Assembly: GCA_029964075.1 (NCBI GenBank)
Contig: CM057140.1
Location: forward strand, 4,482,643 to 4,546,642
Reading direction: 5' to 3'
Origin: Patiria pectinifera
Lineage: Eukaryota > Echinodermata > Asteroidea > Valvatida > Asterinidae
Length of the DNA: 64,000 nucleotides
Positions 58,434-64,000 of the stretch are shown one piece after another. The translations under genes and the position numbers were made by a program. The notes beneath the pieces were generated by a model that ran no database searches, was not told the DNA's origin, and saw only the letters and a list, made by a program, of their open reading frames with translations. Every line of letters starts with the position of its first letter. The stretch's first letter is position 1.

Positions 58434-58905
58434 TAGCTGCACGCCTGCAAATAGGCCAAAAATCCGTCCGCTGAGCTCATGAATGAAAATTATACCCTCA
58501 ATATATTCTATATTATAGAGTTTTGAGAGCCATAAAATTGGGGAATCGAAGAGATATGGTAATGGACCTCTTGCCCGGACTTGGGGCTTCCGATTCTCAG
58601 CATTTTGGATGCTATTGGGCTCGAAAGTGGCGCTATTTTGCCATGTTGTGGAGGGGTCGTTTTTCAAGATGGCTACTTGTCCGCTTTGGGGAAAATAGGG
58701 GTCGTCTTCTTTGGGTGAGAATATCTCGAAAAGTCAATGGTCAACCCACCCAAAAATGAAAAGAAAATGAAAGATGACACATTGATCATCATTTTTCTGT
58801 GCAGCTTGAATAGCTGTGAGAGTTCTGAGTATCTTTAAAAGAATGTTGAAATATGCACATTTAGCACTAGTGTCTACGGGTGTTTTTTTGCACCCATATG
58901 ACTCA
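58434..58905. mobile_element. Diverged copy of the 479-bp TIR element at 11946
   Basis: Same order of landmarks: gcacgcctgcaaatag, ccaaaaatccgtccg, agctcatgaatg, attctatatta, ttggatgc, gtggcgctattt, ccatgttgtggaggg, gtcaatg, cacccaaaa, ctgtgcagcttgaata, tttagcactagtgtcta. The ends are less perfect than in the 11946 copy. Confidence 0.8.
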
Positions 58906-59035
58906 GTTTCCGTGCTCACCTTAAAACTAATTATAATGCAGGCACTTAGTTACGTAGTTTCTTTGAAAAAAATCCTCGATTGACATGATTTCCTTAACCT
59001 ACTATTTGTAATCTATTCAATGGATCTCTGAATAG

Positions 59036-62000
59036 GGCCGGAGGAGCACGAAGGGGAAAATTACCGCTCCTCTTGAACGACTGCCGTCATCCGAATCAGT
59101 GAGTAAAGATGAGCAAGTAGCAGGAACTGTCCACTTGAAAAGGGAGATGGGTTTGATCCGAGCGGTAGCAATCATCGGCAGTGGAATGATTGGTTCAGGG
59201 ATCTTCATCTCACCACAGGGGATCTTACGAGGAGCAAACAGCGTAGGAATGAGTCTCATCATCTGGATTGTATGTGCTGTTGTGTCTTTTCTGGGTGAGA
59301 GTTTGATCATTTTAAGAATAATAATAATCATTTATTTATTTTGCGCACATTCCATAGCAAATGTGTTCAGATGCGCATAACTTTCACTCTTTGTTTACAC
59401 TTCCACTCTGTTTGTATGGCGTGATCGTGACTGCGCAGTGTTGCCAATAGTCATTTGCATATCTCCCATTCAATAATACATGATGAAATTAATATACACG
59501 CCTCGAAACGTTTACACACAATTTGGCGAAGTTAAAATTATGTTCATCCTTTGCGCATAGGCGTCGCCGGATTTTTTTTAAGAGGTGGGAAAAACATTCA
59601 TCAGAAGCATTTGTGGCGAAAATATAGCGAAAGGGGGGGGGCAATATGGACCGAGGATCTACTGCGATGAGTAGACGCGCACCTGTCCTCGGATGTCTAA
59701 GAAATAATAAATTATCTTTAGATACGGTGGAAATAATCCTAGATAGCGCTGCCACCAAGCGAAATAGTTAAGGCCCAAACCTCCGGAGTTTCGCCTCTCC
59801 GGTTTAGCCATTCTCGATAGCTGACGTGGATCCGGGTCAAAATATATGACAAGCGGGGAGGAGGACTTAAATAAATACAGACAGGAATCCAGAAATTCAA
59901 AACAAAACTCGTGAGGATTATTTAATCCTAGTCCGCAACAATTTCAGAACAATAAATAGAGCAAAGTTATATTACCCTAATATTTACAGCAAGTGAATTG
60001 TTTCTTACAATCCAGAGAATTTCTAGTTACAATCCAGTCTATTCCTTTGACTTATAATCAGTGCACTAAATTAAACTAAGTTGTACGAATCCTCAGTACA
60101 CCGAAGGTGGAAGGGGAGGGGGGCGAGTCACAAAAATTGAACCAAGTATTGTTTAAACTTGTCCGATCAAATCATCAAACTTAGATTATCTTCTCGATAA
60201 AATAAACGTAGGCCCCAAAATTCTCAAAAAACTCAAAACTACTTGGAAATAATACCTAAAAAACACCCCAGGAATTTACTAGACGAAAATGCCTGATCTG
60301 TAGAAGGATATAGGTAAGATTTAGAGTGATAAAACTTGAGTAAAAAGTGGGATTTGGGGGCATTTTTGTCACACATTGAAAAAGTTGCCGGCTGCGGAAA
60401 AATGCGGGGCAGGGGTGGTTGACAGGGGTTGACGGGACATGATTCAACGCTTTGAGGCGCTGTTCATAAACGCTTATAATTTATTAATGTAAAAAAAAAA
60501 TCCCGGGGTCCTTTGGATTCTCTCCTATTCTTTTTCCTTTTTCTTTTCCCCTCTTTTTTTTGGTGGGGGGATTTCCAGCCCCCCTTGCCCCATCCTAGCG
60601 ACGCCCATGCCTGCGCCTGTGCAAAATCCGAACCTATGTGTTTCTGTTCACCTCAACAATTAGAGTTTGTTCTCGCATCAATCTCGATCATGTACATACT
60701 TCTTTGTATTGCAAGATGTTAAGTATACCACACTATCTGATATTTCCTCCGATACCAGGTGCCTTGTGCTACGTTGAGCTGGGAACAGTCCTCCCTCGAG
60801 CTGGTGGTACTTATCAGTACATCTTGCACGCCTACGGTGACCTAGCTGGATTTGTGGTGTCTTGGGCTAACGTAGTTATCCTGAAGCCAGCTAGCGCTGC
60901 CCTGGTTTCTATCACTTTTGGTACCTATATATCCGATTACGTCATCCCTGGTGACTGCGCACCTCCAAACGAAGCTATCCAGCTCTTCGCTATCCTCTCA
61001 GTCAGTGAGTATAATAGTCATTTTTTCCCCCCTGGATATTAGGTATTCGTTGTCAGTTAGGTTCGTATATAACTGTGAAAATTTCATGTAATTTGCATAC
61101 TCAATTCCAAAGTATTTAAAAAAAGAGATCACACAATGCAGCTGTCCAACATCATTATTTTACCGTTCTACGAGCTGATGAATACCCATGAAATACAATG
61201 AAACGTGGACGTTTCCCCACCTCAATGAATGAACGAAAACTTGAAAAGGAGAACAGACAACAATCGCCATCAATATTTAAAAAAAAAAGCGTTGACTTGC
61301 TCCTCATATTCAAAACACAAAGTCTGTCAGTAAAAGTAAGTTTCAGTCTTGACTCAAAATGACTAAAACCTCATTTGTATTTGAATGCCTTAAGTGTGTG
61401 TAATCTGTAATTCTCACACATCACAATAGCTTCGTGTATATAATTTCTGATAGCATGGATCAATTTCAGTATTTTTTTTCAAATGAACATGCTCTTTTAA
61501 GACATACTTAATTAGTATATCCTATTTGATAGCGCGCGCCCTTAAAAAGGTTATGTAAATTGATTGCTTAAGTGGGTTTCTTTTGTTTAGTTTTGTTCAG
61601 GCTGAGGAATAAAACAGTATTGTTCTTAGGGTTGGAAGTACTGCATGTGCCTGCGTCTCTCTTTTTTGTGTTTTGGAGACAAGAACTCACTTTATAGTTC
61701 ACACTATAGTACTATTACATTTTATTAACTTTTCATCCGGTTATGCGATAAAAATATCTGTCAATCAGAGCACGTTAATATTGCTTATAAACTTTTTACC
61801 TGTTCTTTTGGATTCCCTCAACAGTGGTCATGGTGTTCGTCAACTGTGTCAGCGTTCGTTATTCCAGTGGAGTAGTCGTCATTTTGACTATTTCCAAAGT
61901 CGCAGCTTTGCTGATAATTATTGCTGCAGGCATTGTGCAGCTATTTAAAGGTATAATTTCATTCAGCTTATTTTTATCACTGACCCTGGTTTCAGTGCTT

Positions 62001-63038
62001 TAATGATGACATTTTTCTATCCTTAAATTTGATCCATAAAAGCTAAAATGAACCTAGCTATAAGGCTTGAGTTTCTTGTTTGAAAATCAATTCTTTGTTT
62101 CTATTCATTGTATAAAAGTGACCTTTTATACGAAGCTTATTTGTTTGTAAAAAGCCTTCTGTGATTATTTTCAGGGCGGACAGAGTATCTGAACCCAGAA
62201 GTATCATTCCAAGGATCTACCACGCAGATCCTAGGTTACGGTACGGCACTGTACTATGGTTTCTGGCCATACACTGGTTGGTAAGTACAGGTATAAGAGA
62301 ACTTGTTCGTTTCCAAGAAAAATTGAACGTTTGCAGTGGCGTAGCAAGGTCATTTTTTTTGGGGGGGGGGAATTTTTGAAAAGGGCACTTGCACATCCAT
62401 GGTAAAATGTCGACACGTTTTTTTCTCCGGACGCTTGGCCTCCGTAAAATCAAAAAGGGGGAGGGGGTACCATCTGTCGATGGGGGCGCTGTTCCAAACC
62501 GACGATTATGTACAATAACGGACAATATATGATGCTTTTCAGGACGATACTTGCGTCAAATTAAAAAAAAACAACACCCGTAACGGCCGATGACACAAAA
62601 AAGGCACGACAAAAAGGGCACGACTTCTTTTTAAAAAGGGCACTTGTTTTTAGAAAAAAAAAGGACTGTCACTTCTTTAAAAAAAGGACACTCTTTACAA
62701 AATATTGGGGGGGGGGAGCGCTGGTTAAAAAGAGCATTTGAATGGAAAAGGGCAGTCTTTACAAAATATTGGGGTGGGTAAATACCCCCCCCCCCCTAGC
62801 TGGCTACGTCTATGGTTTGGCCACTTAGGTATCCGCTGTTTTCATGTGTCCATTCAAAGCTGCAATCTTATGGCAGTTTGTGCACATGACTCATCAGCTG
62901 CACCACTGTTTGTTTTGACAGACAATTTCAAGAGATCCACAGAATATAGGCCTAATAAATATGTTTTTATTTTATTGGCGTTTTCCCACATAGGGACAAT
63001 CTCAACAATGTGTCAGAGGAGTTAAAGAATCCAGCAAG
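59036..63038 (+). CDS. SLC7-family light-chain amino-acid transporter, 5' half (partial)
   Basis: Exons 59036-59294, 60759-61004, 61825-61950, 62175-62280 and 62994-63038, phases 0-1, 1-1, 1-1, 1-2 and 2-2, all consistent. TM1 holds the family motif GSGMIGSGIFISPQG; then CYVELGTVLPRAGGTYQYI, SWANVVILKPAS, a TM5-like AALLIIIAAGIVQLF, GYGTALYYGFWPYTGW and DNLNNVSEELKNP. The cysteine in GDCAPPNEA, between TM3 and TM4, sits where LAT-type light chains are disulfide-linked to the CD98/4F2 heavy chain. This is probably a LAT/asc/xCT-type exchanger at the plasma membrane. The initiator ATG is upstream of the 59036 acceptor and not located. The rest of the gene (TM7-TM12) is beyond 64000. Confidence 0.9.
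59553..60610. mobile_element. Probable DNA transposon remnant in SLC7 intron 1
   Basis: Left catAGGCGTCGCCGGAttttt and a g-run face right ccatcctagcgacgcccatg, with a c-run, as imperfect inverted ends. The interior has no transposase. Ends of this kind (ggcgtcgc plus homopolymers) resemble the element at 62336. Confidence 0.45.
62334..62816. mobile_element. Non-autonomous TIR element in SLC7 intron 4
   Basis: It begins cagtggcgtagcaaggtca with a g-run and ends with a c-run and ctagctggctacgtctatgg, an imperfect inverted pair. The interior repeats aaaagggcac and ttacaaaatattgggg. CAGTGGCGTAGC-type ends are common in hAT-like MITEs; the target duplication was not resolved. Confidence 0.6.
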
Positions 63039-64000
63039 GTAAGTTTTTTGTCTGTTCATGGTGTTTCATGTTCCCTTGCATATCGCTGTTGAATGTTCGT
63101 TTGCGCCATATGGGTCCTTTTAGTCAGGAGATGACTTTTAAATAAATAAACAGCTTAAATATCTCTAAGTCGAACATTATGTTAGTTAGCAAAAACAAAA
63201 GAAAACGAAAAGATAGAAGTCAAGAGTGTAACGAACACTCACAGAGCCTGACCCAAAGGCCACTAGTTTGAATTGCTGCGCCCATTCTTTAAACAGGTCA
63301 GCGTCCTGTAGTAAATTCAAAATAACTTTTCGTGGCAGTAGTTAACGATACTTTGAAAGACCGTTATGAGAACGTTGCAAGCAAGGTGTTAGCCTTCAAC
63401 CATCTACTGCGTCGATTAATATTTGGACTCAAATGGGAAGTATAAGCTTCAGTTTTTGCCGTATATACTTTAGCACCCAGCTCTTTGTAGCTTTACAACT
63501 TCTTAATGCGCCCCTGTGTGGTGCATGAGCTTATGGCATAAAGGCTCTGCGAAGAACCTCTCCCTCAAGACCAATTTTTCCTTTGGTTCTGATGTGCAGT
63601 CTACCTCCTATCTGTAGTTCATTCAATGCCCTTGTTTCATGCTGACAATTGAAGTAGACTTCTCCCTACTTTAACTTGGATACAGCGTCTGCGTTCTGCA
63701 AAGTTTGTCTGGTTGATGGGTTGCTGAAGCTGAATCTTGGTCGGTATGTTTTTTTTTTCAATAGCTTCGCATGGGATGTCTCCAGTTAGCTAAATGTTTT
63801 GATGATGACACACGCCTTCTCCATTTTGTTGTCACTGAACAGAGGTCGGGACGTCCGATCTGATAGCAAAAGCCAGTATAACTTTCCATTATGGTCGTTG
63901 GCTGAACTGCCGTGGCGTAGTGCAGATCGCAAAACCTGCCTCTTCGGGTTATAGGCATTGTGAAATTGTCTTATTACATGAAGTGTTAATGTTTAATTTG
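63039..64000. other. No further exon recognised; SLC7 intron continuing past the window
   Basis: After the donor at 63039 no convincing SLC7 exon is seen. 63560-63960 may be repeat DNA (minus-strand frames with no recognisable motif). Confidence 0.35.

Overview
The window looks like nuclear DNA of a marine invertebrate deuterostome (echinoderm, hemichordate or cephalochordate; I cannot choose). It has intron-rich genes with consensus GT/AG borders, receptor classes typical of these animals, a tRNA-derived SINE with a CCTTGGGCAA body, and a very dense, nested load of transposons (CR1-like and RTE-like LINEs, a Penelope-like element, a Gypsy element, solo LTRs and many TIR elements).

Host genes. 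(1) An Ig-domain receptor tyrosine kinase (RTK) on the minus strand. Its 5' part lies at 53918-48639: signal peptide, three Ig domains, stalk, transmembrane segment, juxtamembrane exon and kinase N-lobe. Kinase C-lobe exons with a C-terminal tail lie on the same strand at 5000-3060. The piece from helix C to the catalytic loop was not found, and the 3' block carries a DFG-to-DFR change and a +1 frameshift. It is therefore either one gene with a ~43 kb intron or an intact 5' half plus an unrelated decayed fragment. (2) An adhesion GPCR on the plus strand at 22905-34658. Its nineteen exons are all phase-compatible and encode EGF, a six-bladed YWTD propeller, two HYR domains, an HRM-like module, GAIN/GPS and 7TM; the first exon(s) were not found. 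If the RTK is one gene, this receptor is nested in its intron. (3) The 5' half of an SLC7 light-chain amino-acid transporter on the plus strand at 59036-63038, continuing past the window.

Layout. 0-1.3 kb CR1-like LINE tail; 3-5 kb RTK 3' exons; 5.2-8.2 kb minisatellites, including an ACCAAT/ATTGGT palindrome array; 8.3-12.6 kb a rearranged duplicate of 34.2-38.6 kb, with an inverted copy of the GPCR last exon; 14.1-22.3 kb a dead RTE-like LINE split by a head-to-head Penelope element; 22.9-34.7 kb adhesion GPCR; 37.2-38.6 kb source of the direct duplicate; 39.0-44.1 kb a young, internally deleted Gypsy element carrying two C2H2 fingers; 44.1-48.1 kb a foldback/satellite block; 48.6-53.9 kb RTK 5' exons; 54-59 kb MITEs and SINE-like DNA; 59-63 kb SLC7.

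The duplicated segments act as natural empty-site controls: several insertions in one copy (TTAA element, 9-bp-TSD foldback elements, a TA element) are absent from the paralogous site, so target-site duplications and relative ages can be read directly.
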